DNA of 64,000 bases from Maylandia zebra (lineage: Eukaryota; Chordata; Actinopteri; Cichliformes; Cichlidae): contig NC_135178.1 of the NCBI RefSeq assembly GCF_041146795.1, forward strand, positions 806,001-870,000, in the 5' to 3' direction. The notes under the pieces were generated by a model that did no database searches, was not told the origin of the DNA, and was given only the letters and a program-made list of their open reading frames with translations. The position numbers and the translations under genes are program-made. Position 1 is the stretch's first letter, and each line of letters begins with the position of its first letter. Positions 22,138-33,052 of this stretch are shown here, in pieces.

Positions 22138-22988
22138 GCTCTGACCTGAGGGTGGTGCTGGTGGGTCAGGAGAGAGTGGGGAAGAGCTCAGCAGGAAACA
22201 CCATCCTGGGAAAGAAGGAGTTTAACTGTAGGATCAGTTTGAGCCCTCTGACTTTGAGCAGTGAGAAGAAACAAGTTGATATTGACGATCATAGAGTCTC
22301 TGTGGTCGACACCCCCGGACTCTTCAGCACTCGGCTATCTGCAGACGAGGTGAAAGCAGAGCTGGAAAAAGCTCTCCAGCTAAGCTCTCCAGGTCCTCAC
22401 GTCTTCATCCTCGTCCTCCAGCTCGGAAGATTCACTCCACAGGAGCAGGAAGGACTGAAAGCTCTGCAGAAGATGCTTAGCGCTAATGTCTCCAAACACA
22501 CCATGTTGCTTTTCACCTACGGAGACCGACTGGAAGACACCGACATGGACATTGAGATGTTCACCAGAGAGGACAGAAACATCCAGCAGCTCCTGCAAAG
22601 CTGCAGCGGTGTGTACCACGTATTCAACAACAAGATGGAAAACAGGGATCAGGTCAAAGAGCTGCTGCAGAAGATTGATAAAATCTGTGACAGCGGACAG
22701 TCATACTATGGGAGAAGGCCTCAGTCAGTCTGGGGTTCAGTGCTCAGAGCTCTGAGAGAGAACAAGTGGCTAGTGTGTGGTCTGATACCATGTGGTCTGA
22801 TACTGTGTGGTCTGATACTGGGAGATCGTATAATGCTACCCCAGCAGTGTGTAAGAAAATTCAAGATCTTTGTGGTTACGAGCCATATGTGGGACAAAGT
22901 CATTGTTTTCCAAGACTCAAGTAAGTCTCCAATCTTTATCCTCAATTCTCAAGCCCTAAACTTTGAATTTCTTTCAAGTCTTTTTTAA
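22138..22988 (+). CDS. GIMAP/AIG1-type GTPase exon
   Basis: An open exon after the acceptor TTGTTTCAG at 22137. It encodes a septin-like AIG1 GTPase domain: P-loop GQERVGKSSAGNT, switch/G3 DTPGLF, the GIMAP conserved box HVFILVLQLGRFTPQE, a G4-like TYGD and FNN near the G5 position. After the domain come three 15-bp repeats (22776-22823) encoding CGLIx, a hydrophobic stretch that could contact membrane. The frame stops at 22986-22988, but GTAAGT at 22921 is a good donor, so the natural exon may end at 22920. GIMAPs act in lymphocyte survival and vesicle biology and are expanded in fish. No first exon with a start codon was found upstream, so it is a partial or orphan gene. Confidence 0.8.
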
Positions 22989-23408
22989 ACAATGTTGCAG
23001 GTACATATTAAATGTAAATAATAGATCATGTTTTCTCTTTCTTAATCTGTATGTATCTCAACACATAATGAAACAAGTGAACTTACAAAATATACACCAA
23101 GTAATTCTGAAATTGTACCTCTATAATGTACAGCTCAATGAAACTTAGCTGCAAGAATAGTCACAGAAGAAACATTCAATGAAAAATGCAAAAGCAGAAC
23201 TTTCTCTTCAGACAAAAAGTGCTGAGATTGTACAAAGCAAAGAACCATCACAGTAAATTTAGTGCAGTGTGATTAGCATGTCCCGTCTGTCTTATCTAGT
23301 CTCTGTGTGAACATGTGTTTGTATGTGTCCAAGTGTGAGTGACAGCGAAAATAAATAAATAAATAAATATGAATTAAACAATGAACATAATGTGCACTTT
23401 ATGTTATT

Positions 23409-24840
23409 TCATTGCATTTCCAAAAGACCAAACTGGCCAAAAGTCTGGCAGTCATTTGTGCACGATGAGACATAGAATGATGCTTGGAGACTCCTGACCA
23501 GGCCATTCAGGAAACGGACTTGAGGTGTCAGTTTCTCAAGGTGGTAATTGAGAGACAGCACGGATGGAACAACACTACTGATCGTGACTGTTTTCTCACT
23601 ATGTGTCAAATCTGTTGCTTCTCTGAAAGGCTTCCAGATGTCTGCTATCTCCTTCAGCAGGTTCCACTCTTGTGCTGTGAATAATAACTCATTTTGCCCA
23701 GCCATTTTGAGAACAGCACAGAGTTGAAGATGTTCACATTGGAGAACTGCCTTCTCTTGTCTCAGTGTTGAATTCGATCTTGTGATCACAGCCGCTGGGA
23801 TTGCTTTCTGTTCAAATTAAGCTTCAAACACATCTATGAATGTTGTGCTTGTGTGCAGTAAAGAGCTGAGCTTAGATAACTTTGAAAGAGAAGTAGATGT
23901 CACTTTGGTCTCTGACAAGCCATCTCTCACCACCAGAAACCACCAAAACACTGCTGGTGCTGTCTTTGTCATAGCAGCACCACGACTTAACATGATCTTC
24001 CAAGGTTAAGTCATGCCAGAGCTCTGGGTCATCAAGATGATCATCATCATGTGTCTCACCTTGCTCGGCGTGGAAGCACAGAGTTAATGCTTTCGGCATA
24101 TTGGCAACATTGTCAATAATAATATAGTTTATTTTTGTATTCGTCACATATAACTTCAAATTTCTCACAGATTCTCTCACCTGTGTGTAAGCCTATGAAG
24201 CAGTTTGGACTTCAGCCGTATCCTCTATGTCTCTTTCTGTATCCAGTGCACAGTGATACCAAAGTAACCCCTCATCCTTCAGTCCAACCAGAAGTCCACA
24301 GTGACTGAAACATGATCAGTGTCGCTCAGCTGGGTTTTTAACAAGTTCTCTGTTTTTGATGTAATTTTTCTAGGGCCACCGTGGTTCGCTGGTTTGATCC
24401 CCGGGTTCTCTGTCCTGGTTGTTGTGTCCTTGGGCAAGAAACTTTACCCTACCGCCTACTGGTGTTGGCCAGAGGGGCCGATGGTGCGATATGGCAGCCT
24501 CGCTTCTGTCAGTCTGCCCCAGGGCAGCTGTGGCTACAACTGCAGCTTGCCTTCACCAGTGTGTGAATGTGAGAGTGAATGAATAGTGGCATTGTAAAGC
24601 GCTTTGGGTGCCTTGAAAAGCGCTATATAAATCCACTCCATTATTATTATTATTATTACCGGATTCTATTTGCAGTCGACTACTTTCAGAAACTGCTGAA
24701 AACTCTTCTTTTCCACAATAGACAGGGTCAGGTTTCAACCAATATTCAACTCATTTAAAAATAATGCCTTTGTGAAGGCTTTCTGCTGTGGATGAGTCAT
24801 GCTGTACTGCCCGGCACGAGTTTCCAGACGCTGTGATATG
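23409..24840 (-). pseudogene. hAT transposase (ZBED type), broken, with nested SINE
   Basis: Minus-strand fragments read in order from 24840 downward: HPQQKAFTKALF and VEKKSFQQFLKVVD; after the SINE, DTDHVSVTVDFW and NYIIIDNVANMPKAL (a catalytic-core region with the DNAANM-like motif); then DDPELWHDLTLED; then FTAQEWNLLKEIADIWKPF and VTISSVVPSVLSLN. Several stops and frameshifts separate the fragments, and the C-terminal dimerisation domain is missing. This is an old, dead hAT copy. Confidence 0.82.
24373..24658 (+). mobile_element. SINE with AFC-like body and (ATT)n tail
   Basis: Contains GGTTTGATCCCCGGG, a B-box-like segment, then CAGCTGTGGCTACAACTG, CACCAGTGTGTGAATG and the tail GTAAAGCGCTTTGGGTGCC...CGCTATATAAATCC followed by ATT repeats. 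The body and tail match what I know of cichlid AFC-type SINEs. It interrupts the hAT pseudogene on the opposite strand. Confidence 0.8.
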
Positions 24841-25039
24841 GAAGGATGTTGAGGTTTATTTGCTCTTGTTCATCAGGCATTCTTCAAATCTGCTGAGGTA
24901 AGCATATTGGTCTGATATCATTAAATTCATTACAACTATTCATGAACTGGATTTGACTTTAAGTTGTTCCTACTAATGCTAAATAAATATATACACTTAA
25001 ATCCTGAAACGTCTTGATGCATTCTCAATTCTCCAGGAA

Positions 25040-25838
25040 AGCAAATCTCCAAAAGTTGATTCTGTTCATCTGGACAAAGCGTTTTGTGGGAGAAACGTTT
25101 CATCACTCATCCCAGTGACTTCTTCAGTCTCGGCTGACTGCAGTTTCCCCTTTATAAACAGTACATTTGCATAATGACTGAAACCAGCCCACTGAAGGAA
25201 CATAGGGTTGAATTTTGCTGTCACATCGAGACAAATCCCGCTAGTGATGCTGATCACAGCCACAGAAACAACAGTTCGTAACACCAATATTGCAGAAGTG
25301 GAAGCAGAGCAACTACGGACGAAAGTTTCGGCCTGTCTCAGCAATGCAAATCCCCCAGCATCCAACATCACCATGGAGGAGAGGAAGGCACTCACATCAC
25401 TTAGTGATGACAACAACATTATCATCCTTCCAGCAGACAAGGGTAGGTGCACAGTATTGCTAAACCAGAAAGACTATCATGAGAAAATGTTGTCACTACT
25501 CAGTGATGAAAATACTTATGAGCCAATGAAACGAGACCCAGGAAGTGGCTACAGGAAGAAAGTAACATTTCCAAGTTTCTGGCTTCAATCCTCAACCCGC
25601 TGGTGGGCAGCTCTGAACACCATATCCAGAACACCCTGGATTTCGTTGAGAAGGTGAGAGATGTCATTATGGAGGCAGATAAAACCATGGTCTCATACGA
25701 CATTACATCTCTCTTCACTTGTATCCCAGTCACGGAAGCGTTGGAGGTAGTCCGTAAGAGATTACAGGATGACACCAACCTCAGCAACAGGAACACTCTT
25801 AGCATCGACCAACTGTGTTTGCTTTCGGAACTGTGTTT
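25040..25838 (+). pseudogene. Penelope-like element: end plus truncated reverse transcriptase
   Basis: 25065-25150 is a Penelope terminal block (GAGAAACGTTTCATCACTCATCC). The RT follows: NNIIILPADKGRCTVLLN (25400s), then GYRKK, a deletion near 25564, then NISKFLASILNPLVGSSEHH in another frame, and MVSYDITSLFTCIPV, which holds the first catalytic Asp of the palm. The fingers segment and everything after LSELCF are missing. Penelope elements pair this telomerase-like RT with a GIY-YIG nuclease; a separate GIY-YIG piece lies at 30398-30733. Confidence 0.82.
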
Positions 25839-25904
25839 TCATTTCAATCCTTTAATTTCCCCTTGTGGGACAATTAAAGGATTATTCTATTCTATTATAT
25901 TCTT
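25839..25904 (+). repeat. LINE 3' tail
   Basis: AATTTCCCCTTGTGGGAC with AATTAAAGG and TTCTA-like pentamers, the same as 7117-7174. It joins the truncated Penelope RT to the Tc1 remnant. Confidence 0.65.
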
Positions 25905-26893
25905 GACAGGGGATATAATTCACAGCATCAATGCCTTCATCTTGCAGGAACTGCTGACACACTCCAGCCACATGAGGTCTAGCATTGTCTTGCATTAGGA
26001 GGAACCCGGGGCCAACCGCACCAGCATATGGTCTCACAAGGAACCTGAGGATCGCATCTCAGCACCTAATGGCAGTCAGGTGTATAGCAATTTCTTTTAC
26101 TTATGTATTAATCACATTATTTTATTGTATAATGCCTTGGTGCCACTGGAGTTTAACATGTCTGACACTCATACAGTAAGACAAATGGTGGGAGTCTAGT
26201 AAGGAAGTTGGGGGGGAAGCAAACACTCCACAGGAAGAGTCTTTTGTCTCTTCGAGAACTCTGGGAGGTAGCAAGGGAGTGTCAACCTTAAGGTGTGAAA
26301 CAGCTGTGTACTGCCTTTTGTTCCTGGAGAAGGTATTTAACTGAGAGCCATGCTAGGCTCAGTGAGACTGCTGACCCTGCCCCGCGGTCATGTAGGCTCT
26401 CCACAAGCTTGGTTGTCTCTGTTCTTTGTGTGTTTGGATTAAAGAATGTTAGCTACCGCTCACCACTCGTCTACAGGCTTTATTTAATTGGAAAAGTTCC
26501 ACAACACAGGCTACCTCTGCCGAACACATGGAGGACTGTGTTGTCCCCAAAGAAATGCCACCCCACACCAAAACTGACCCACTGCCAAATCGTCATGCTG
26601 GAGGATGTTGCAGGCCGCAGAAGGTTCTCCACGGCGTCTCCAGACTCTGTCACAAGTCCTCAGTGTGAACCTGCTTTCATCTGTGAGGAGCACAGGGCGC
26701 CAGTGGCAAAGTTGCCAATCTTTGTGTTCTCTGGCAAATGCCAAACATCCTGCACGGTGTTGGGCTGTAAGCACAACCCCCACCTGTGGACGTCGGGCCC
26801 TCATAACACCCTCATGGAGTCCGTTTCTGACCGCTTGAGCAGACATGTGCACATTTGTGGCCTGCTGGAGGTCATTTTGCACGGCTCTGGCCT
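25905..26893 (-). pseudogene. Tc1-like transposase remnant, split by a solo LTR
   Basis: The minus strand from 26890 reads LQQATNVHMSAQAVRNGLHE, RRPQVGVVLTAQHRAG and PVLLTDESRFTL (first catalytic Asp, TDES). The frame then breaks: the C-terminal half continues beyond the LTR at 26080-25905. Both ends of the transposon are missing. Related families use DD34E chemistry, but this copy cannot be active. Confidence 0.85.
26081..26506 (+). mobile_element. Solo LTR (426 bp) with 4-bp target duplication
   Basis: Begins TGTATAGC and ends CCACAACA (TGT...ACA), flanked by CAGG at 26077-26080 and 26507-26510. Joining the flanks restores the Tc1 sequence, which confirms the boundaries. A TATA-like GTATTTAAC near 26332 and ATTAAAG near 26439 orient it to the + strand. 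It is an LTR-retrotransposon or endogenous-retrovirus relic after recombination; the family is unknown. Confidence 0.88.
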
Positions 26894-27415
26894 TTCTTTC
26901 CTACCCCACAGTACCTTCCCTTACCATTTGTTTTCTACTCTTTTACTTATTCTTTGATGACGGTTGTCTTTCTAGATAAGCAATTTCATTTGCTCTGGGG
27001 CGAGTCACTGGCTCGGGTGCATTCTGGGACTGTCAGTTCACCAGTGTGCTGGCATGCTTCTTAACAAACACACCACTACAGCAAACATCTCAATTGTACT
27101 TGTTGATTTCTTCGACAAAACACTGAACAAAAAAATTTCCTTATGAGTGTGCTGCCTGGTGCTTTTAAATTTTGTGATAATTTGAGCAGTCCAGAAAGCA
27201 TTCCATGAATTAAATTATGTTATTGTATGTGAACATGTACAGTTGTCATTAAATTAGATGGGAAAGAATGATTCAGGGTAAACTGCACCAAGGAATTTCC
27301 ATTTTTCTTCTTAAAATGTAAAATGTCTGTTGATGATAAGCAATTTCTAAAACAGACATTGTAAAAATCAGATTAAACAGATGTGATTAACTTTTATTTT
27401 ACCAAACATAACATC
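26894..27415. other. No gene seen
   Basis: AT-rich sequence without a recognised repeat or coding motif on either strand. Confidence 0.5.
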
Positions 27416-27419
27416 AATG

Positions 27420-29440
27420 ATGACACAATCAGTCTTCATCAGAAGTGCTCAAATCACTCTCAGTGGCATCGTCTGGAATGTCTTCCTCCTCCTCAGTCCA
27501 TTTCCAGGAGTGGTTGGTGGCTGAGGATTCTCTTTTACGTGTCCTTTACTTTGAGCATTTCAGCTTTCAGTTCATTTCGTTTTTTTAAAACCAGGCTACG
27601 GAGTCCCTTCTGTGCATCCTCCGACATGCCAACAAGGGAGGCTGTAAAAAGAACAAAACAAATAAATATGAGTAAAGCAAAAAAACAAACAAACAAACAA
27701 ACAAAAAACCTCACCTCATGTGGTAGGACTCGACTTAAGCGGTCAAAGAAGTGCAGGAGACCGATGCTGTCCAGTGTAGCAAGTGATTTATTCACCATTT
27801 TGTGGCCCAAACAATATTTACAAAGAAACAAATAAGAAACTCAACTCTATAATTAACTCAATTCAAATAAACATAACGGAACTTAAATCAACAGAAATTA
27901 AAGTCAAACTGCACACAGCTACACCAACCTGAACCTTTCTCCCAAAACACCTGAGTTCTTCTGCTTAAATAGTCCACTTAACCAAACAATTCCTCCTCTG
28001 GACTATTCCATTCAGTAGGTAGGTAAGATGAACATGATTATATTCAAACCTCTACTACTCCTCTTTACTGGCAACATAAACTCTGGTGTAATCAATACAT
28101 ATTACAACAATAAATCTATGTCTTCACAAACACTCTAAAATCAACTTTATTAAATTATAAGAGTTCTTCCCCTTCTGCACTTGGTCTCTTCCTGTGACCT
28201 CAGATGAACCCAGAAGGTATAAAGCAGGAAGTAAAACTACATTTCCTCCTTTTGTTTCTGGAAGACAGGTAGGTAAGGTAAGTTCTAAACAATACAAATT
28301 AACAGTTGAAATAAAGAACATGTTAACTTAACAAACTTGTAGGAATTGATTTAAACCAAGATGTTATATTATATAATCTGTAAAAGTGCAAAACATAAAC
28401 CCGGGATAGTAGATGTTTGCCTATTGCAGATTACATGTGAAATATGGTTAAATCAAAACAAGAATGTTAAGAATATAGACAAATGGTCTTCTCACCCACT
28501 TTGTCACACCTCATAAACACAAGGAATTAGGATCCTGTAATTAAACTTTTTTTTTAAAGGGAGAAAGCAGTGTTAGCCACCAACCTAGATATAGGTAAAA
28601 GATCCAGTAAGACTTTAGCATCTGCTCTTATTTTCAATCGATTCATCAAAAAATTTATAAATAAATAATGTGCTTACAGTCTGAGGAGATTGTCCCCAAC
28701 ACCACAGATTGCATTCGCAACACTGTCCAGTGATGCCGCATCTCCCTGCAAAGGATAATCTCCTCCTCTCTCAGGCGCCTCACAGCCATCACCTTCTCAA
28801 AGACCTTCCTCTTTGTCTGGAGGTCTGCAGCAGCTACAGTTTAACAACATCAGATGGGAAAACATAGTAGCATATTATGATTCAAGAACAAAACATTCAA
28901 CTACTGCTCAGATACTGGGAGCTTGTTTAAAAAGGATATTTATAAATCAAGAGCTTACGTTCACTTGTGCTCTGCTAGGGCCAAATGTCGGTCTGGATGA
29001 GGGCATCGCTGGATACGATTTGCTTTGTTGATTCAGCAAGCTTTTTGTAGTCGTCAACAGCAGCCGCCAAGCATTTCTCAACTAAGATGACTTTGCGAAT
29101 TCTGTGTCGCCTCTTGTTGCTATCTGTAAATATTCATAAAAAATTCACACCTTCACATAATGTATATATTTACATTTTAATCTACACTCATCAATTTGTT
29201 TGCTAGAACACCCATCACATCCATCTTAAACAAACCTGGATCTAATTTTATTCTGTTTACAAAGTAGCTGTACAAACTAAGTATCAAACGGTCCATTTCA
29301 AAGAAACTGGGACGTACCATTTTGTCTGTAAAGACTTTGTGTTCGTATTTTGATGATGACGACAAGCTCCTCTATTCGTGCCTGCAACGCTCCAAGGCTG
29401 CCATCAGTTTGATCAGTTTCTAAGTGAGAGGAATATTAAT
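27420..29440 (-). pseudogene. Multi-exon remnant resembling KDZ transposase C-terminus
   Basis: Minus-strand exons with good splice sites, in order: about 29430-29342 (ALQARIEELVVIIKIRTQSLY, donor GTACGT); about 29127-28958 (KVILVEKCLAAAVDDYKKL, ending at an in-frame TAG after DIWP); about 28832-28680 (FEKVMAVRRLREEEIILCRE); about 27641-27420 (SLVGMSEDAQKGLRSLVL, later an acidic EEEEDIPDDATESD tail in a shifted frame). The helical, charged pattern and order resemble the region after the catalytic core in fish KDZ (Kyakuja-Dileera-Zisupton) proteins. That is recognition by eye, not a search. No catalytic part is visible. Confidence 0.42.
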
Positions 29441-29805
29441 CAGAATATGAGTAACAGTCACCAAACTACAGTGGACTCTGTAATCACTGACTTGATGATA
29501 TTCATTATAAGACATCTGTAGCCTTCATGTGCTGCATTATCATTAGATAACAAGTATGTTGGTGTTCAGGTTTATAAAACCAAACAGTACAACATCATTT
29601 CAACCCAGGTTCAATCCAATTTGATCAAACGCAACAACTCTGCCATAAATTCTGCTTTTACAACGCTTATTTTTCATTGTTTGTTGGCACTGTCAGAAAT
29701 ATCTTAATTCTACCTTAAGTTCTTTAATGAGGCGATGGTGGGTCCTATTGTTATACACGAGTGCATTATATTGAGACTCACCTTCAGCCCATTGCTGCAC
29801 ATCGG

Positions 29806-30231
29806 AAGCCCGGTTGCAGCACCGGTTCAGCATGGTGGTCAGCAGTCCCAGTAACTGCGGCAAGACTTTTTTTTGTTAAAAGTGTCATTGAAAACTCTTC
29901 CAGGATTATATCACACAGCATTGATAACATTGTGTATATATACTCATGCTGGCAGCCACTATATGACCAGCTTCTTAAGATAAAAGACATAAACTTTGTT
30001 AACGGTATACCCGAATCTCTTGCTGATGACACCCTTCTGCCTAAAGACAAGAACAATTTGCTAATTATAGATGATGTGATGAACGATGCCACTAACAATT
30101 TAGAAGTACAAAATGTGTTCACAAAGTATGTGCATCATAGGAATTTGAGTTGTATATAACTAGTTCAGAATTTGTTTATTCAAGGAAAATCCAGTAGAAC
30201 CATTTCCTTGAACACTAACTACCTAATATTC
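29806..30231 (+). pseudogene. P-loop ATPase remnant, viral-packaging type
   Basis: A Walker-A-like segment SPSNCGKTFF is readable at about 29841-29876, a Walker-B LLIIDDVM at about 30058, and then TKYVHHRNLS, a pattern I associate with packaging ATPases of Polinton/adintovirus-like elements. The frame changes in a run of eight T at 29867-29874, and again near 30158, after which QNLFIQGKSSR is visible with a stop before it. The copy is therefore dead. The Penelope piece starts directly after it. Assignment is by motif only; other HerA/FtsK-like or P-loop families are possible. Confidence 0.5.
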
Positions 30232-31115
30232 AAAGGAGCTTGCAAAGAAAGGCGTCTGGACTTCTTAAAGTTACTTGAAGACGTTTCACCTCTCATCCGA
30301 CAAGCTTCTTCAGTTCTAAGGTCAAATGGTGGAGAGTCCCAGATATAAACCTAGTTTTGGCGTTTTGTTTTTCGGGTAAACCAGTTTTTGTCTGAGCGTG
30401 TTGCTGGGTCTGAAATACACTGGGATGTCGTGCTTGGTTCACCCGAAAGACAAAACGCCAAAACACAGACTTAACAATGTGGTGTATGCTGTACAGTGCA
30501 GCGAGGAATGCCCAGACCTCTACATTGGAGAGACCAAACAGCCACTTCACAAGCGCATGGCACAACATAGAAAAGCCACCTCCACAGGACAAGACTCAGC
30601 AGTCCATCTGCATCTTAAGGATAAAGGACACTCTTTCGAGGATGCCAATGTTCACATTTTGGACAGAGAGGACAGATGGTTTGAAAGAGGAGTGAAAGAA
30701 GCATCTATGTCCACTGTGAGCGACCATCTTTGAACAGAGGCGGTGGTTTACGACACCAACTCTCTGCCATCTATAATCCAGTTTTGAGATCCCTTCCCAG
30801 ACGCCTTAACGCCCACTCACATCCTGGGCCATCTGATCTCAGGAATTCGCATGATAAGGTGGGGCCAGGTTTCACAATGAACTCACCCGAAACTCTGGCT
30901 GATTGGGACCCACACCCAGTTTCACACCTTGGCTCAGACGATTAGAGGATCATCAGGGGGTCCTTTTGTCCCTCTGTGGGGGGTTACTCCCACTAGGTTT
31001 ATATCTGGGACTCTCCACCATTTGACCTTAGAACTGAAGAAGCTTGTCGGATGAGAGGTGAAACGTCTTCAAGTAACTTAAAGAAGTCCAGACGCTTTTC
31101 TTTGCAAGCTCCTTT
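30232..31115 (+). mobile_element. Penelope-like element fragment with inverted terminal blocks
   Basis: Bounded by GGAGCTTGCAAAGAAA...CTGGACTTCTTAAAG (30236 on) and its inverted copy ending near 31115. The inverted blocks match over roughly 120 bp (30232-30355 against 31000-31123), including GAAGACGTTTCACCTCTCATC. Only the nuclease part of the coding region is present between them. Penelope elements often carry inverted or tandem terminal copies. Confidence 0.85.
30398..30733 (+). pseudogene. Penelope GIY-YIG endonuclease segment
   Basis: An open frame containing NNVVYAVQCSEECPDLYIGE: VVYAV and LYIG stand for the GIY and YIG strands. It is followed by KRMAQHR (catalytic Arg), then DRWFERGVKEA. 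The downstream AIYNPVLRSLPRRLN continues in a second frame from about 30755. There is no linked RT, so it is a 5'-truncated insertion. The nuclease nicks target DNA during insertion in intact elements. Confidence 0.85.
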
Positions 31116-31123
31116 GACTACGG

Positions 31124-31457
31124 TAGTGACAATTTTTGAAAGGGCAATCCAATGTCTCATGCTGTTTTAGATGTGTCCTTAAGTGACTAAGGACATTTTT
31201 ATCATTGAATGGTTGGTTACAACCACAAAGAGGGCAAAGAAATACTGCACTTTGATCTCTACTTTGCACAACTTTCTGAGAATGTATCCATGTTAAATGA
31301 ATTTTCAAAGCATTCAGTGACTGAAATGTACAGATACAGCAATCATATGGACATGGCAAAGGACTGACTGAGGAAACATTCCTATGATGTAACCGATAGT
31401 GCTCAAGCACCTTTATCTGTTTTCCAAAGATAAGATTACAAAGTTTGCATTTGAACG
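31124..31457 (-). pseudogene. C2H2 zinc-finger exon, cut by the Penelope insertion
   Basis: Exon after an acceptor at 31458-31459 (ACAATAG). Fingers in order: FKCKLCN...HYRLHH, CPYDCCICTFQ...HLTWIH, FLCPLCGCNQPF...HLRTH and a last, cut finger LDCPFKNCHYR. The frame runs straight into Penelope terminal sequence. I recognise the style (HYRLHH, LKIHL) from an abundant uncharacterised fish zinc-finger family, possibly linked to mobile DNA, but cannot name it. Confidence 0.62.
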
Positions 31458-32791
31458 CTATTGTATGATTTTTTTTTAAACTTTTTTAAAGTAACTGTGG
31501 AAGTGCTATCAATGGGGTTTTTTTCTTATTTTTAGCAATCAACATACCAAAATAGTATCTTTCTACACCAGCAAGGAGTTTCAGCCTTAACCTGAAAAGA
31601 GAGATTAAGAAATAGGTATAATACGTTATTGTCCAGCGCTTTGTCACTTTTTTTTTTACATAATCAGTTATCAAACACTGTATACATACAGGTGGTCTAA
31701 CAACAACCACTTTTTAAACATTTGCTAATACCATCACATAGATATACAAACTAGACAAAGAGTTACAAACATCATATTAAAACTGGAACAACAAGGAAAA
31801 TGTAATGCAGGGATCGCTGGTGTGTTTATGGAGTGGACACAAAAACAAACAAACAAAAACAAGCTGTTTATTTCAGGGTGATGTCCAAAAACATAAAAGC
31901 AAGGCAAGGCGAAACAAGGGTGAAACTAAACTAAAACCTTAACTGCGGAAAACCTAAACTAACATTGAAAACAATAACGAGAGACAAGAACATGAAACTT
32001 AACAGGGACATGCAAACATAAAAGTGAAAAATGTCTAAACATGAGCACGAACCTGAGCAGTAGCAGAAATTCTGTGACTTTGACATGAAGATAAATAGAC
32101 ACTGAACAGACGAAGACAGAGGACTTAAATACATAGAAAGGAAAAGAGGGAAGTGGAAACACCGGGGAAACACAGCTGACACAAATGAACCTGAATGCCA
32201 CAGGGTAAGTACAACAAAACAAACTGAACATGGAACCACCAGACTCTTCACAGTAAAACAGAAACAAGAAAGGGACGCAGTCAAGACAACACGAGCTTGA
32301 CAAATAGAACACGGAACACGCATAAATACATGGGGAGACTCAAGGAAACAGATTAGGGAAATGAGGGCATGGACATAAAAGTAAAACACAGAAGACAAGA
32401 CACATAACCAAGGTGACAGATGAAACATAACTAGGCCAGAACTCAACTAATTCTTAACTAATAATAACACAGGAATTTCACCTTATTTCAATATAACATC
32501 AAAATTAAACTCAAAAAGTCCTTCTAATGTACACTGGGGTTGAGAATAAAATTAGAGAAAAAAACTGTTTGGTAAATGTATTATTGATGGGTTCACCCTC
32601 AAGTTAACCTGAAATAGACCAGGCACAACAACTTAATAGTTCAGAAGATTCAACATTCCTACTTGTATACAGAACTATTTGCAATCCAAACCAAGTTCTA
32701 CTGGCTAATTATATGATGATTGATCACTGCTTATATCATCCTATGCCTACAATATTGATGCCCCAGTTTTAATATGTACAATTCCAGAGAA
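31458..32791. other. No gene seen; A-rich repeat-like tract
   Basis: The plus strand at 31780-32450 is rich in AAACA/GGAACAC motifs; its complement gives a 171-codon Cys/Phe/Ser-rich frame with no domain. I treat this as an unclassified repeat. The left target duplication of the HECT element is at 32792-32797. Confidence 0.5.
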
Positions 32792-32841
32792 CTAAACTAT
32801 GGAAGGCCGTTTCCGCCACTAAAAAAAAACAAACGGATACT

Positions 32842-33052
32842 TAACTCGAAATTTCGAGTTATCTTTCTCGAAATTTCGACTTATTTTCTCAAAATTTCAA
32901 CTTAGCAACTCGAAATTTAGACTTATTTTCTCAAAATTTCAACCTAGCAACTCGAAATTTCAACTTAGCAACTCGAAATTTCAACTTAACTCGAAATTAT
33001 GAGAGAAATAACTCGAAACTTTGAGAAAATAACTCAAAATTTCGAGTTAGCT
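32842..33052. repeat. Left subterminal palindromic array
   Basis: About ten short units of AACTCGAAATTTCGAGTTA or partial forms (CTCAAAATTTC, CTCGAAATTTC). The full unit is self-complementary. Matched inverted by 38609-38777. Confidence 0.85.

Noticed and set aside
26295..26957. 220-codon plus-strand frame
   Set aside because: It combines the solo LTR with the antisense of the Tc1 transposase.
31931..32446. 171-codon Cys/Phe/Ser-rich minus-strand frame that could look like a membrane protein
   Set aside because: It is the complement of an A-rich repeat tract; the hydrophobicity comes from TTT/TGT codons and a second frame is equally open.
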